This document shows positions 29,114-39,950 of a stretch of DNA of 64,000 nt, in pieces. Below the pieces are notes generated by a model. The model ran no database searches, was not told the origin of the DNA, and was given only the letters and a program-made list of their open reading frames with translations. The DNA lies in assembly GCF_013402795.1 (NCBI RefSeq), contig NZ_CP058595.1:469501-533500 (forward strand). Reading direction: 5' to 3'. This stretch comes from Costertonia aggregata. Its GTDB lineage: Bacteria; Bacteroidota; Bacteroidia; Flavobacteriales; Flavobacteriaceae. The translations under genes and the position numbers were made by a program. Each line of letters opens with the position of its first letter. Position 1 is the stretch's first letter.

Positions 29114-31906
29114 CTAATTGTTTTTTACCCTGTAAGTGATTCTCCTGTTGGTAATAACGCTACTTACGCGAACGCTTAACAAAGCATTATTCGAAATCAC
29201 CATTGAACATCCAGACCCTGAATTTGAAGCTGCAACTCTGTAACGATAATTATTTTTGTCGACCCGAGGTGCTATGACAGTTAAAGTAGATGTGGATGTA
29301 CCTGTATACTCGGTTCCATCGGATATATCTATAAAATTTGTTCCCCCATCAATGCTTACTTGCCATTGGTAGGTATCAACATTATTTATACTAACAGAAA
29401 ACGAAGCATTATTATTAACAAACGTTGTTTGGTCAAGTGGTTGTGTATCAATATTTATAGGGTCTACTGTAATGGTCTGGGCGACATCAATAAAGTTTCC
29501 CATATCATCACTTATACGGTATGTTCTAGTGATGATTTCAGGATTACTGCCCCCGTTACTCACATCACTTACAAATGTAACTAATGGATTTGTTGTACAG
29601 TTATCCGCTTCATCGGTCACGACACTAATATCGAACGTTGGGACGTCACTTGGACAAAATACCGTTACAGGCGATGGATTGCTTGCCGTTGGATTGATAT
29701 TGTCAACTGTTATAGTGGTAACGCCTGTAATATTTAAAACTGGGTCTCCAGGGGATCCACCATATTCAACCACATAACCTTGTGGTTGATAGGGGCCACT
29801 ACTGGCGCCTGTATTGGATAAATCGTTCCAAGAACCAAGGCCGCCTGAACCCCTAACGACTGATGGATCTGTAATATGTGCATAATCTTCATTACCCGAT
29901 TGATTGGGCTCACCACCATTCCAATAGGCAAAATTAGTTGGAGCAACAGTTGTACCGGTAGATGTACCGCTCCAAAACGGTGTACCCGCTTCGGGTCCGG
30001 TTACCCATCTCCAATCACCTTCATTAGCTGCATCAGAGGCACCGATCCAACCAACACCAACTGCTTGCGTGCCTGAAAAATCAGCTTCTGCTTGCGTAGT
30101 AAGGGTTGCCAAATATCCTTGCAAACCAAAATATGTACGTAATGCCGCTGCATCTCTTGCATCGGTCCATGTTATTCCCAAATCAGAAATAAATTCATAA
30201 TAGTGCCCTGTCGGAGGTAAAAAATTTGCACTTCCCGGAGTAATTGAAAATTGTTTTATCCCTGTTGGGGCCGAAGCACTACTAGAGTATTCCACAGCTA
30301 AAACAGCAGTTTCGAATTCAGAATATGTAGTAGGGCCTTGAAGGGTAAGTTCTCCTTCGATAGCATCCCAAGTTGCGGTAATGTTTGGGTGTGTACCCGT
30401 TAATGTCAATAGATCTTCCCCATTTACATATCCTGAAGATATTTGAATATAGACAGCATCAGTCGTGGTATCATCTGGGTCTGAAATACTTATGGTTTCC
30501 GCTATGGATAGCGATGTCAAAGGACAATAAATTTGATTTCCAGTTACTGTTACCACAGGAGGTTGATCAACCGAAGGAACTATGGATTCACTCAAATCAT
30601 CTGCAGTTAAGTTACTGTCTGTTTGATCAGCACTTATTGATGTTATTGTGTTCGTTATTGTACTCCCGCTCGTACTCCCATCAACACTTGCCGTAATATT
30701 CAAAATAGCTGTGGCACCGTTGTTCAAAGAACCTACGGACCATACTCCCGTACTGGAATTATAGGCCCCATCATCGCTCACAAAAGACACCCCTGCCGGT
30801 AAAACATCCGTCAGAGTCACGTTTGTAGCATCTAATGGCCCATTATTTTCAACGCTTAACGTGTAAACAATATTAGAGCCTTCACTAGGGGTATTATCAT
30901 CAACTGTTTTGGAAACCGCTAGATCTGTAGATGAATTGGTACAAATTTCAATCGAAAAACCATCCAAGGTACCTGTATCACCACCTGTATCGTCAAACAC
31001 TCTTAAAACCCATGTTCCGTTGGCGTTTTCCCCATTAAAATCGCTAAGGTTCCCTTCGGGTCTAAATGTACCGGTAAAGGGTGATGAGCCAGAAATGATA
31101 TTGATGGATCCCGAATCATCAAAAAATGTATTGACATAATTATCTCCCGAACCACCATTATCACTTGATAGTACTACAGTTGTACCGCTTGGACTAATTA
31201 AACTGATATCCAAATCAGCATTCCAGGTGTGGGTTATATTTAAACTAACATTCACATCTGTGATGATTCCTGACGAAAATCCACTTAGGTTAGAATTTAA
31301 GGTTGTATTGCTAGCTATGAAACTTCCTGGAAAAGAAGATATTGTACTACAATCCGGTGTAGGCAAAGTACCTTGAACCAATATATTATCGATATCATAA
31401 AATTCTGCACCTGTGGTGTTATACATGGTTATTCTAAACTCCAATGTGCTGCCAGATAAACCCGATACACCATATGAGGGCTGTATAGGTTCAGATGGGG
31501 AGGTATCTCCCGACGTATTTTCAATTTCTATGTAACTACCGCCATCAATCCTGTATTGAATTCTAAAAACATCAACACCTGAATCCAATCCGCCACCTGA
31601 ATCGGCATCCAAACTAAAGCTTACATTCGTGTAGCCCGAAATATCTATGGGGTTGGTCGTCCATCTAGCTGATGTGTTTCGAGTATCACTTCCTCTCAAT
31701 ACTTTATTTCCGGAAATTGTTCTCACGTCTATATCACCGTCGTTAGTAGACCAAGTGGCTGTACTCGCACCTGATCCTGCACCAGTGGAAGTTCCATTAC
31801 CGTAGCTCTCGAAATCTTCTTCCCATATTGTTGTTTGACCATACCCGATGGATGACAATATGAATAGAAAAAGTAGTATTGTTTTATTTTTTGAAATTAT
31901 CGTCAT
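29114..31906 (-). CDS. Secreted multidomain protein: jelly-roll, P-domain, DUF11, C-type lectin
   Basis: This 930-residue protein has a signal peptide (ending SIGYGQ). Domains in order: a jelly-roll/MAM-like domain (about 25-180), a proprotein-convertase P-domain (about 190-325; [17 protein letters not shown] and [17 protein letters not shown]), a DUF11 repeat (about 328-430; [21 protein letters not shown]), a cadherin-like stretch, a C-type lectin domain (about 570-720; GHYYEF start, [35 protein letters not shown]), an HYR-like domain, and an Ig-like domain. It ends [13 protein letters not shown] with no recognisable T9SS CTD. It is probably a surface adhesin. Monocistronic between the two T9SS modules. 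Confidence 0.88.
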   Translation of the reverse strand: MTIISKNKTILLFLFILSSIGYGQTTIWEEDFESYGNGTSTGAGSGASTATWSTNDGDIDVRTISGNKVLRGSDTRNTSARWTTNPIDISGYTNVSFSLDADSGGGLDSGVDVFRIQYRIDGGSYIEIENTSGDTSPSEPIQPSYGVSGLSGSTLEFRITMYNTTGAEFYDIDNILVQGTLPTPDCSTISSFPGSFIASNTTLNSNLSGFSSGIITDVNVSLNITHTWNADLDISLISPSGTTVVLSSDNGGSGDNYVNTFFDDSGSINIISGSSPFTGTFRPEGNLSDFNGENANGTWVLRVFDDTGGDTGTLDGFSIEICTNSSTDLAVSKTVDDNTPSEGSNIVYTLSVENNGPLDATNVTLTDVLPAGVSFVSDDGAYNSSTGVWSVGSLNNGATAILNITASVDGSTSGSTITNTITSISADQTDSNLTADDLSESIVPSVDQPPVVTVTGNQIYCPLTSLSIAETISISDPDDTTTDAVYIQISSGYVNGEDLLTLTGTHPNITATWDAIEGELTLQGPTTYSEFETAVLAVEYSSSASAPTGIKQFSITPGSANFLPPTGHYYEFISDLGITWTDARDAAALRTYFGLQGYLATLTTQAEADFSGTQAVGVGWIGASDAANEGDWRWVTGPEAGTPFWSGTSTGTTVAPTNFAYWNGGEPNQSGNEDYAHITDPSVVRGSGGLGSWNDLSNTGASSGPYQPQGYVVEYGGSPGDPVLNITGVTTITVDNINPTASNPSPVTVFCPSDVPTFDISVVTDEADNCTTNPLVTFVSDVSNGGSNPEIITRTYRISDDMGNFIDVAQTITVDPINIDTQPLDQTTFVNNNASFSVSINNVDTYQWQVSIDGGTNFIDISDGTEYTGTSTSTLTVIAPRVDKNNYRYRVAASNSGSGCSMVISNNALLSVRVSSVITNRRITYRVKNN

Positions 31907-32105
31907 ATCTCAATTACTGCCTAAAAAGCATATTTTGGTAAATTAAAGGTATGGGTTTGATTGATGTACGAAAAAATAATGTTGTATAACGACTTTCAAA
32001 CGATATGAAACATTACCAATATGAAGTTAAATTCAATTAAAACAGCTTAACTATTTTATTTTCATACCCTTAAAAGGCAAGACTCTAATTTTTTAAAAAA
32101 TCATA

Positions 32106-32144
32106 ACATACAAAAGCAGCCAGTATATGGCTGCTTTTGTATGT
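32106..32144 (-). terminator. Long hairpin terminator after OmpA/PD40 gene
   Basis: A 17-bp perfect stem (core AAAAGCAGCCA / TGGCTGCTTTT) lies 16 bases beyond the stop of the OmpA-family gene and is followed on the minus strand by a T-rich stretch. Confidence 0.85.
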
Positions 32145-32160
32145 AATTAAAATGTGATTT

Positions 32161-34095
32161 TTATTCCAAAATAATAAATTCTGAACGCCTATTTAGCTGG
32201 TGCTGCTCTTTGGTACAACGTGTGTTATTATCACAACCATTTACCAAACGGGTCTCACCATAACCTTGTCCCAATAATCGTTCTTTATCGATACCCTTGG
32301 AAACCATATACTCCACAGTGGATTCAGCTCTTTTTTGGGAAAGCCACAAATTATACGAATCCCTACCCCTACTATCGGTATGGGAGTTGACCTGAATTTT
32401 TAGGCTAGGATATTTTTCCATAGCTGCAATGACTTTTTGTATCTCTATTTCAGCATCTGGGCGAATGTTATATTTGTTCAAGTCGAAATATATAGTACTA
32501 AGTTGCAATAATTTGGCCAAATCGTCTCCAAAACCGGCGGTAACGGTATCTCTTTCCAAATAAAAATCGATTGCCATAGGTTCCCCTGTAGATTTGCCCA
32601 AATACTCTTCGGAGGGGACATAACCCTGCATTAAAGCCCTAACAAAATTACCTTGGTTACAATCAAGCTGTAAATTATAGTTACCATTGGCATCGGTTAT
32701 CGCCGTTAAAATTTCATCATTATTCTCATCAATCACTTTTATTGTAGCTCCTACCAACGGCTCACTTGATATCTTATCTCTCACCGTTCCTGAGATTCTT
32801 TGAATACAATCAAACTCCAAAGGTTTGGTTTCCAATAAGCTATAAATATCATCCTCGCCCATACCACCTTCTCTATTGGAAGCAAAATATCCTTTTTTAG
32901 TGCTCTCGTCTAGGATGAAGGTAAAGTCGTCCATCTTACTATTTACTGGCTCCCCTACATTAAATATGGTCCCGTTGTAAGTTCTATTCTTTATTTTGGT
33001 AGCGAATACGTCCAACCCTCCCAATCCAGGATGACCATCCGAAGCAAAATATAATATCTCGTCAGCAGAAACAAAAGGAAAGGTTTCTCTAGCTTCGGTA
33101 TTAATATTACCTCCCAGATTCTCGGGAGTGCCAAAAGTACCGTCTTGATTTATAGCTACTTTGAAAATATCGGACTGACCGTAAGTTCCAGGCATATCTG
33201 ACGCAAAGTACAAAGTGCGCTCATCTGGACTTAAAGCGGGGTGCGCAATAGAGTATGTGTCGCTATTAAAAGGTAAATCCTCGATTGAGACCCATACACC
33301 GTTCTCTGCTACCGCTCTAAAAATTTTCAACCGTATTACACCGTTCTCATCTTTTACATACTTGCCATCTTTCATGTTATTTCTGGTAAAGTATGTGATG
33401 TTGCCATCTTTTGTTGAAGCAGAAGTAGACTCATGCAACCTAGTATTCAGGTTTTTGTCCAGTTTCGTAACCAAATTCAATGATGCGCTATCCGAATTAA
33501 CCTTGTATAGATCCAAGAAATCCTTAGAATTCCATGTATGACGATAACGGGCCAAATTACCCGTGTCCCTATCCGATGAAAAAAGGATTCCCTTTTTGTA
33601 AAAGGATGGTGCAAACTCGGAATAAATAGAATTATACTCAAAAGGACCTATGTCATACCTACCGGAATTTTTAGCAATCTCGGCCATATAATCCCTTTCG
33701 CTCTTGTAAGCAGAGGCCCTTCCATCATCTGACGTCATTTCAGTAAACTTTGACATAACCGCCTTAGATTCGTCATATTGCCCCAAGGTTCTTAATGTTT
33801 GTGCATATCTAAAGTAATCTTCGGCCGATACTTCATCGCCATAGTCGTCAACTAGTCTCTTGTATATTTTTGAAGCTTCAGGGTAATCGGCATTAAAATA
33901 ATATGAGTTTCCAAGTTTTTTCAATAAATCAGGAGAGACATAACCCTTGTCCAATACCTTTTTGTATATATCTATCGCTGGACTAAAAGAATATTCCGCA
34001 TACTTTTCATTTGCCTTTGTTATAAGTCTATCCTGACCAAGAATATTACTTGTTGAAGATATTAGGACAATTAATAAAAGTATTCTTTTTATCAT
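32161..34095 (-). CDS. OmpA-family protein with TPR and PD40 repeats (PorE-like)
   Basis: This encodes 644 residues. I start at ATG 34095, ten bases after porP/sprF, because this gives a good signal peptide (MIKRILLLIVLISSTSNILG); the longer open frame reaches into porP. Parts in order: TPR-like helices (about 25-150), WD40/PD40-type beta-propeller repeats (about 150-420; ALSPDERTLYFASDMPGTYGQSD), a carboxypeptidase-regulatory-like domain (about 430-505), and a C-terminal OmpA peptidoglycan-binding domain (about 530-644; NSHTDSRGRDSYNLWLSQKRAE). This layout is that of PorE-like T9SS-associated proteins that tie the system to peptidoglycan. It is the last gene of module (b). Confidence 0.9.
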   Translation of the reverse strand: MIKRILLLIVLISSTSNILGQDRLITKANEKYAEYSFSPAIDIYKKVLDKGYVSPDLLKKLGNSYYFNADYPEASKIYKRLVDDYGDEVSAEDYFRYAQTLRTLGQYDESKAVMSKFTEMTSDDGRASAYKSERDYMAEIAKNSGRYDIGPFEYNSIYSEFAPSFYKKGILFSSDRDTGNLARYRHTWNSKDFLDLYKVNSDSASLNLVTKLDKNLNTRLHESTSASTKDGNITYFTRNNMKDGKYVKDENGVIRLKIFRAVAENGVWVSIEDLPFNSDTYSIAHPALSPDERTLYFASDMPGTYGQSDIFKVAINQDGTFGTPENLGGNINTEARETFPFVSADEILYFASDGHPGLGGLDVFATKIKNRTYNGTIFNVGEPVNSKMDDFTFILDESTKKGYFASNREGGMGEDDIYSLLETKPLEFDCIQRISGTVRDKISSEPLVGATIKVIDENNDEILTAITDANGNYNLQLDCNQGNFVRALMQGYVPSEEYLGKSTGEPMAIDFYLERDTVTAGFGDDLAKLLQLSTIYFDLNKYNIRPDAEIEIQKVIAAMEKYPSLKIQVNSHTDSRGRDSYNLWLSQKRAESTVEYMVSKGIDKERLLGQGYGETRLVNGCDNNTRCTKEQHQLNRRSEFIILE

Positions 34096-34105
34096 TATAT
34101 AGATT

Positions 34106-35062
34106 TTAGAAGAAACGTGGTGAAACCAATTTCTGGAAAGACTTAACAAGTTCAAATCTTAGAAAAACTTCAAAGGAACCATCATTGAATTGAGTGCCTC
34201 CCAATTCGGTTGTCTCCCTATCATATGCCAATCCCAGCATAATTTGGTCGGTAACCTGAAATCCTGCAAGAGCACTTACAGCAGCATCCCATCTGTAGGC
34301 AGCACCAAAAGTGAATTTTTCGTTAAACATAAAATTAGCGGAAACATCTACTTGTAAGGGCGCCCCGCCTACCACTTTGGTAAGCAACGCCGGTTTGAAT
34401 TTTAGGTTACCGTTCAAATCAAATACATAACCTGTAATCAAATAGAAGTTGATTCTATCCGTTGACAAAAAATTTACAGCTTCGGCGTCATCACCGGACC
34501 TATCAAAAAATTTGGTTTCCAATAGATTTGGAGCCGATAGCCCCGCATAAAACTTGTTCGTATGATAATATATACCCAAGCCAAAATTAGGCGAAAACCT
34601 GTTATCCACATTATCCCCAACAAATTCTTCCTGGCCTTCCCTCTGCCTGAGGCTTTGCAAATCTAAGTTCAATAAATTTCCTCCCGCTTTTAAGCCGAAA
34701 GAAAGTTTTGCATCTTGAGAAACATCTATGGTATATGAAACAGCGGCATCAAAATAAGTTTCCTGTATGGTCCCATCCCCGATTTCATCATTTACAATTG
34801 ATAGACCATACCCCAACCTACTGTTACGTATAGGGGAATGTAAATTTAAGGTTTGTGTGGTAGGAGCGCCGTTCAACCCCACCCATTGAGACCTATATAA
34901 TCCTGCTATGCTTAGTTGCCCCCTAGAGCCTGCATAAGCAGGGTTAATACTTAGCGTATTGAACATATACTGCGTGTACTGGGCGTCTTGTTGCGCATTG
35001 GAAGACAGTACTAATGCAAATAAAAACAATATAGAAATTTGAAAATTTTTCTTATATGCCAT
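34106..35062 (-). CDS. PorP/SprF family T9SS outer-membrane protein
   Basis: This 318-residue paralogue of the protein at 19830-20783 shares the start QQDAQYTQYMFNTLSINPAYAGSRG and the C-terminal barrel strands ending KLVSPRFF. A signal peptide ends in SSNAQ. It is 21 bp downstream of the large TSP3-repeat CTD gene and 10 bp upstream of the OmpA/PD40 gene. By the SprB-SprF example it should serve export or surface attachment of that CTD protein. A two-copy set of porP/sprF in one window suggests that each copy serves its own cargo. Confidence 0.93.
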   Translation of the reverse strand: MAYKKNFQISILFLFALVLSSNAQQDAQYTQYMFNTLSINPAYAGSRGQLSIAGLYRSQWVGLNGAPTTQTLNLHSPIRNSRLGYGLSIVNDEIGDGTIQETYFDAAVSYTIDVSQDAKLSFGLKAGGNLLNLDLQSLRQREGQEEFVGDNVDNRFSPNFGLGIYYHTNKFYAGLSAPNLLETKFFDRSGDDAEAVNFLSTDRINFYLITGYVFDLNGNLKFKPALLTKVVGGAPLQVDVSANFMFNEKFTFGAAYRWDAAVSALAGFQVTDQIMLGLAYDRETTELGGTQFNDGSFEVFLRFELVKSFQKLVSPRFF

Positions 35063-35083
35063 ATCCTATATTTCGTATGTTAT

Positions 35084-38000
35084 TTACTGAATATACAAGT
35101 ATCCGTTATCAGTAACATTATTTTGGTTTAATTGATATTCAAATATGTAAAAATACACTCCTGCTGGCAAATATTCATCACCACCTATCGTAGACCTACC
35201 TCTTGACCTTCCGTCAAACACGTTATTTTGATTATTGTAATTTTCTCCTTCGTAGACAGATATTCCCCATCTGTTGAAAATTTTCAAAGTATTGTTCGGA
35301 ACCCTATCGACACCATCAATCCATAAAAATTCATTTTTACCATCTCCGTTAGGCGTTATTAGCTGTTTGACTTCTATATCTACCGTTGGTTCAGGAGTAT
35401 CATCAATGGGGTCAAGGTAGTCCGGGGTGCCGTCACCGTCCGTATCGTCGTTGGTAGGGTCGCCGTCGCCATCCGCGTCCTCGTCGGGGGTGTCGATGCC
35501 GTCACCGTCGTCGTCAAGGTCACGGTAGTTCACGTCCTCAGTACCGTCCGTGTCCGGAAGGTCGGACGCAGGGTCGTCTATCTCGTCGTTAACGTCATAG
35601 CCGTCGTTAACGTCGCTGCCCTCGTAGCCGTCGTCCAGACCGTCGTTGTCGCTGTCCGTCCCCGTGAAGACCTGGTCGGGGACACCGTCGAAGTCGAAGT
35701 CGTTGCCCTCGTTGTTGTCGGGCACCGTATCGTCGTCGCTGTCCGTGTCAAGGTAATCCGGGAGCTCGTCCGTGCCGTCCGTGTTGACCGGGTCCAGACC
35801 GCCCAGGTACGCACTGTTCACACCGTCGTTGGAGGCGTACGTCGCCGCGTCGTCATCGTTCGGGGAAACGTAACCCGAGGTCGTCTGAGCCTCGACGTTG
35901 TCCGGGATGCCGTCGTTGTCGCTGTCGATGTCAAGATGGTCGGGACGCCCGTCGCCGTCGCTGTCCGTAGGGTCCGTCAAGGGGTCGCCGTCGCCGTCCA
36001 CGTTCGCGTCCTCCTCCGTATCGAGTATACCGTCGTTGTCGTCGTCAAGGTCGACGCTGTCGGGAACGCCGTCGCCGTCCGTGTCCGTATCGGGGGCACC
36101 GTCGGGGTCAAGGTAGTCCGGGGTGCCGTCACCGTCCGTATCGTCGTTGGTAGGGTCGCCGTCGCCGTCCGCGTCCTCGTCGGGGGTGTCGATGCCGTCA
36201 CCGTCGTCGTCAAGGTCACGGTAGTTCACGTCCTCAGTACCGTCCGTGTCCGGAAGGTCGGACGCAGGGTCGTCTATCTCGTCGTTAACGTCATAGCCGT
36301 CGTTAACGTCGCTGCCCTCGTAGCCGTCGTCCAGACCGTCGTTGTCGCTGTCCGTCCCCGTGAAGACCTGGTCGGGGACACCGTCGAAGTCGAAGTCGTT
36401 GCCCTCGTTGTTGTCGGGCACCGTATCGTCGTCGCTGTCCGTGTCAAGGTAATCCGGGAGCTCGTCCGTGCCGTCCGTGTTGACCGGGTCCAGACCGCCC
36501 AGGTACGCACTGTTCACACCGTCGTTGGAGGCGTACGTCGCCGCGTCGTCATCGTTCGGGGAAACGTAACCCGAGGTCGTCTGAGCCTCGACGTTGTCCG
36601 GGATGCCGTCGTTGTCGCTGTCGATGTCAAGATGGTCGGGACGCCCGTCGCCGTCGCTGTCCGTAGGGTCCGTCAAGGGGTCGCCGTCGCCGTCCACGTT
36701 CGCGTCCTCCTCCGTATCGAGTATACCGTCGTTGTCGTCGTCAAGGTCGACGCTGTCGGGAACGCCGTCGCCGTCCGTGTCCGTATCGGGGGCACCGTCG
36801 GGGTCAAGGTAGTCCGGGGTGCCGTCACCGTCCGTATCGTCGTTGGTAGGGTCGCCGTCGCCGTCCGCGTCCTCGTCGGGGGTGTCGATGCCGTCACCGT
36901 CGTCGTCAAGGTCACGGTAGTTCACGTCCTCAGTACCGTCCGTGTCCGGAAGGTCGGACGCAGGGTCGTCTATCTCGTCGTTAACGTCATAGCCGTCGTT
37001 AACGTCGCTGCCCTCGTAGCCGTCGTCCAGACCGTCGTTGTCGCTGTCCGTCCCCGTGAAGACCTGGTCGGGGACACCGTCGAAGTCGAAGTCGTTGCCC
37101 TCGTTGTTGTCGGGCACCGTATCGTCGTCGCTGTCCGTGTCAAGGTAATCCGGGAGCTCGTCCGTGCCGTCCGTGTTGACCGGGTCCAGACCGCCCAGGT
37201 ACGCACTGTTCACACCGTCGTTGGAGGCGTACGTCGCCGCGTCGTCATCGTTCGGGGAAACGTAACCCGAGGTCGTCTGAGCCTCGACGTTGTCCGGGAT
37301 GCCGTCGTTGTCGCTGTCGATGTCAAGATGGTCGGGACGCCCGTCGCCGTCGCTGTCCGTAGGGTCCGTCAAGGGGTCGCCGTCGCCGTCCACGTTCGCG
37401 TCCTCCTCCGTATCGAGTATACCGTCGTTGTCGTCGTCAAGGTCGACGCTGTCGGGAACGCCGTCGCCGTCCGTGTCCGTATCGGGGGCACCGTCGGGGT
37501 CAAGGTAGTCCGGGGTGCCGTCACCGTCCGTATCGTCGTTGGTAGGGTCGCCGTCGCCGTCCGCGTCCTCGTCGGGGGTGTCGATGCCGTCACCGTCGTC
37601 GTCAAGGTCACGGTAGTTCACGTCCTCAGTACCGTCCGTGTCCGGAAGGTCGGACGCAGGGTCGTCTATCTCGTCGTTAACGTCATAGCCGTCGTTAACG
37701 TCGCTGCCCTCGTAGCCGTCGTCCAGACCGTCGTTGTCGCTGTCCGTCCCCGTGAAGACCTGGTCGGGGACACCGTCGAAGTCGAAGTCGTTGCCCTCGT
37801 TGTTGTCGGGCACCGTATCGTCGTCGCTGTCCGTGTCAAGGTAATCCGGGAGCTCGTCCGTGCCGTCCGTGTTGACCGGGTCCAGACCGCCCAGGTACGC
37901 ACTGTTCACACCGTCGTTGGAGGCGTACGTCGCCGCGTCGTCATCGTTCGGGGAAACGTAACCCGAGGTCGTCTGAGCCTCGACGTTGTCCGGGATGCCG

Positions 38001-39529
38001 TCGTTGTCGCTGTCGATGTCAAGATGGTCGGGACGCCCGTCGCCGTCGCTGTCCGTAGGGTCCGTCAAGGGGTCGCCGTCGCCGTCCACGTTCGCGTCCT
38101 CCTCCGTATCGAGTATACCGTCGTTGTCGTCGTCAAGGTCGACGCTGTCGGGAACGCCGTCGCCGTCCGTGTCCGTATCGGGGGCACCGTCGGGGTCAAG
38201 GTAGTCCGGGGTGCCGTCACCGTCCGTATCGTCGTTGGTAGGGTCGCCGTCGCCGTCCGCGTCCTCGTCGGGGGTGTCGATGCCGTCACCGTCGTCGTCA
38301 AGGTCACGGTAGTTCACGTCCTCAGTACCGTCCGTGTCCGGAAGGTCGGACGCAGGGTCGTCTATCTCGTCGTTAACGTCATAGCCGTCGTTAACGTCGC
38401 TGCCCTCGTAGCCGTCGTCCAGACCGTCGTTGTCGCTGTCCGTCCCCGTGAAGACCTGGTCGGGGACACCGTCGAAGTCGAAGTCGTTGCCCTCGTTGTT
38501 GTCGGGCACCGTATCGTCGTCGCTGTCCGTGTCAAGGTAATCCGGGAGCTCGTCCGTGCCGTCCGTGTTGACCGGGTCCAGACCGCCCAGGTACGCACTG
38601 TTCACACCGTCGTTGGAGGCGTACGTCGCCGCGTCGTCATCGTTCGGGGAAACGTAACCCGAGGTCGTCTGAGCCTCGACGTTGTCCGGGATGCCGTCGT
38701 TGTCGCTGTCGATGTCCCTAAAATCAGGATTTGAGTCGTTATCAGAATTTATAGGGGTAAGCCCTTCCCCGGAACCTGGTGAGTTTTCATAATGATCATC
38801 TAGACCATTCCCATCGCTATCTATACCACATGGGGCTTGAAAATCACCACTTGGTTGTGCTTCAATATTGTCAAGGATACCATCATTATCTGAATCTATA
38901 TCCCTAAAATCCGGTAAGGAATCGGCATCGGTATCTTCGGGAGTAAGACCTTCCCCGGAACCAGGAGTGTTTTCATAATGGTCGTCCAGACCGTTCCTAT
39001 CCCTATCATTACCACATGGGGCGAGGAAATCATCGGTTGGTTGTGCTTCAACATTGTCGAGGATACCGTCATTATCCGAATCTATGTCTAAATAATCAGG
39101 AACTTTATCACCATCAGTATTAACAGGTGTCAAACCGTTACAACTACCCGGAGTAACTTCATACGCATCATCCAAACCGTTACCATCAACATCATATCCG
39201 GATGGCGCTATGTAATCAGCTGTTGTTTGGGCTTCAATATTATCAAGGATACCATCATTATCCGAATCTATATCCAATCGGTTTGGTATACCATCGCCGT
39301 CATCATCGTCGTTCCCTTCTACAACATCCAAAATACCGTCACCATCGTCGTCCATATCCTTGTGGTCTGGTACTTTGTCACCATCTGTATCCTTATAAAT
39401 TGTTTTTTCAGTGAGTAAGGCTGGATTAAAGCCATAAGAATTTGTTGTGAGTGCCAAAAAAAAGACAGAAGATAAAACAACAGTGACTATTGTTTTAGCA
39501 CCAAGTCTTGACAAAGTAAAATTTTCCAT
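35084..39529 (-). CDS. Giant TSP3-repeat surface protein with type B T9SS CTD
   Basis: This 1481-residue protein has a signal peptide (about residues 1-34), then an AT-codon N-part (about 40-270) of degenerate TSP3-type calcium repeats ([15 protein letters not shown]), then 4.75 copies of a near-identical 232-residue unit also built of TSP3 repeats, then a gliding-motility-type CTD ([14 protein letters not shown] ... GYLYIQ). The unit begins [20 protein letters not shown]. The protein should be extremely acidic and bind many calcium ions, giving a stiff rod. Secretion by T9SS and anchoring via the type B CTD are inferred. It heads an operon with a porP/sprF and a PorE-like gene. Confidence 0.92.
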   Translation of the reverse strand: MENFTLSRLGAKTIVTVVLSSVFFLALTTNSYGFNPALLTEKTIYKDTDGDKVPDHKDMDDDGDGILDVVEGNDDDDGDGIPNRLDIDSDNDGILDNIEAQTTADYIAPSGYDVDGNGLDDAYEVTPGSCNGLTPVNTDGDKVPDYLDIDSDNDGILDNVEAQPTDDFLAPCGNDRDRNGLDDHYENTPGSGEGLTPEDTDADSLPDFRDIDSDNDGILDNIEAQPSGDFQAPCGIDSDGNGLDDHYENSPGSGEGLTPINSDNDSNPDFRDIDSDNDGIPDNVEAQTTSGYVSPNDDDAATYASNDGVNSAYLGGLDPVNTDGTDELPDYLDTDSDDDTVPDNNEGNDFDFDGVPDQVFTGTDSDNDGLDDGYEGSDVNDGYDVNDEIDDPASDLPDTDGTEDVNYRDLDDDGDGIDTPDEDADGDGDPTNDDTDGDGTPDYLDPDGAPDTDTDGDGVPDSVDLDDDNDGILDTEEDANVDGDGDPLTDPTDSDGDGRPDHLDIDSDNDGIPDNVEAQTTSGYVSPNDDDAATYASNDGVNSAYLGGLDPVNTDGTDELPDYLDTDSDDDTVPDNNEGNDFDFDGVPDQVFTGTDSDNDGLDDGYEGSDVNDGYDVNDEIDDPASDLPDTDGTEDVNYRDLDDDGDGIDTPDEDADGDGDPTNDDTDGDGTPDYLDPDGAPDTDTDGDGVPDSVDLDDDNDGILDTEEDANVDGDGDPLTDPTDSDGDGRPDHLDIDSDNDGIPDNVEAQTTSGYVSPNDDDAATYASNDGVNSAYLGGLDPVNTDGTDELPDYLDTDSDDDTVPDNNEGNDFDFDGVPDQVFTGTDSDNDGLDDGYEGSDVNDGYDVNDEIDDPASDLPDTDGTEDVNYRDLDDDGDGIDTPDEDADGDGDPTNDDTDGDGTPDYLDPDGAPDTDTDGDGVPDSVDLDDDNDGILDTEEDANVDGDGDPLTDPTDSDGDGRPDHLDIDSDNDGIPDNVEAQTTSGYVSPNDDDAATYASNDGVNSAYLGGLDPVNTDGTDELPDYLDTDSDDDTVPDNNEGNDFDFDGVPDQVFTGTDSDNDGLDDGYEGSDVNDGYDVNDEIDDPASDLPDTDGTEDVNYRDLDDDGDGIDTPDEDADGDGDPTNDDTDGDGTPDYLDPDGAPDTDTDGDGVPDSVDLDDDNDGILDTEEDANVDGDGDPLTDPTDSDGDGRPDHLDIDSDNDGIPDNVEAQTTSGYVSPNDDDAATYASNDGVNSAYLGGLDPVNTDGTDELPDYLDTDSDDDTVPDNNEGNDFDFDGVPDQVFTGTDSDNDGLDDGYEGSDVNDGYDVNDEIDDPASDLPDTDGTEDVNYRDLDDDGDGIDTPDEDADGDGDPTNDDTDGDGTPDYLDPIDDTPEPTVDIEVKQLITPNGDGKNEFLWIDGVDRVPNNTLKIFNRWGISVYEGENYNNQNNVFDGRSRGRSTIGGDEYLPAGVYFYIFEYQLNQNNVTDNGYLYIQ
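35408..38716 (-). repeat. 696-bp near-perfect tandem repeats, about 4.75 copies
   Basis: A 696-bp (232-codon) unit repeats in frame. Identity runs from 35408 to 38716, so there are four full copies and a partial one at the protein's C-terminal side. Shared frames on both strands recur at exact 696-base steps (for example 35578, 36274, 36970, 37666, 38362). The only difference I found is a synonymous GAT for GAC at 35471. Codons are strongly G/C-ending, unlike the homologous flanking repeats. Confidence 0.92.
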
Positions 39530-39950
39530 AAATGATAGTTTTGTTTAAACTTATCACCATGGCTTTAGCAGGCATTCTTTTTGTAAGAAGATAGGGCGTC
39601 CTCTATAATTTAATGCAAGATATAGCTAAAAAACAGATCTTCAAATTGTTTTAAAAGCATAAAGTATGAATTATCCTTCAAACACAGTTTTACTCGATAA
39701 AATGTTAACTATTCTTAAAATATGTCAAAATTAAATACGTCATTTTTCTATAAAAAGATTACACAAGTTTTCAAAAAATCGATTTTATCCGTAGTTAATC
39801 GTATAATCAAAAATCGTATTTCCCGTAAATCAAAAATCTTCATTTTGAAAATCAAAAAACGTAACTCAATGGAATCCATAGAATTCACGAGATAAAAGAC
39901 AAGGCCTTTCATAACATATATTTGACTTATTTTTGCCCAAAATTTTGTTG
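39530..39950. other. Divergent intergenic region with short direct repeats (about 420 bp)
   Basis: This AT-rich gap separates the TSP3 surface gene (-) from prfC (+). It contains three direct copies of AATCAAAAATC-like words at 39805-39815, 39828-39838 and 39850-39860 (steps of 23 and 22 bases) and a related TTCAAAAAATC at 39770. No open frame is convincing. Confidence 0.55.
39928..39935 (+). promoter_or_regulatory. -7 promoter element TATTTTTG for prfC
   Basis: Exact match to TAnnTTTG, 15 bases before the prfC ATG, so the leader would be very short. No -33 TTG at normal spacing. Confidence 0.5.

Noticed and set aside
34095-34155. Longer N-terminus for the OmpA/PD40 protein from 34155
   Set aside because: It would overlap the porP/sprF gene and places a non-hydrophobic stretch ahead of a good signal peptide.
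23384-38716. CRISPR array
   Set aside because: The repeated blocks are coding, long and lie in frame in real proteins; there are no short identical repeats with unique spacers and no cas genes.
35936-38734. 932-codon open frame on the plus strand across the TSP3 array
   Set aside because: It is the complement of GAC/GTC-type codons repeated in the real minus-strand gene; the lack of stops is a result of composition and repetition. The product is a monotonous Val/Arg/Ala string with no domain.
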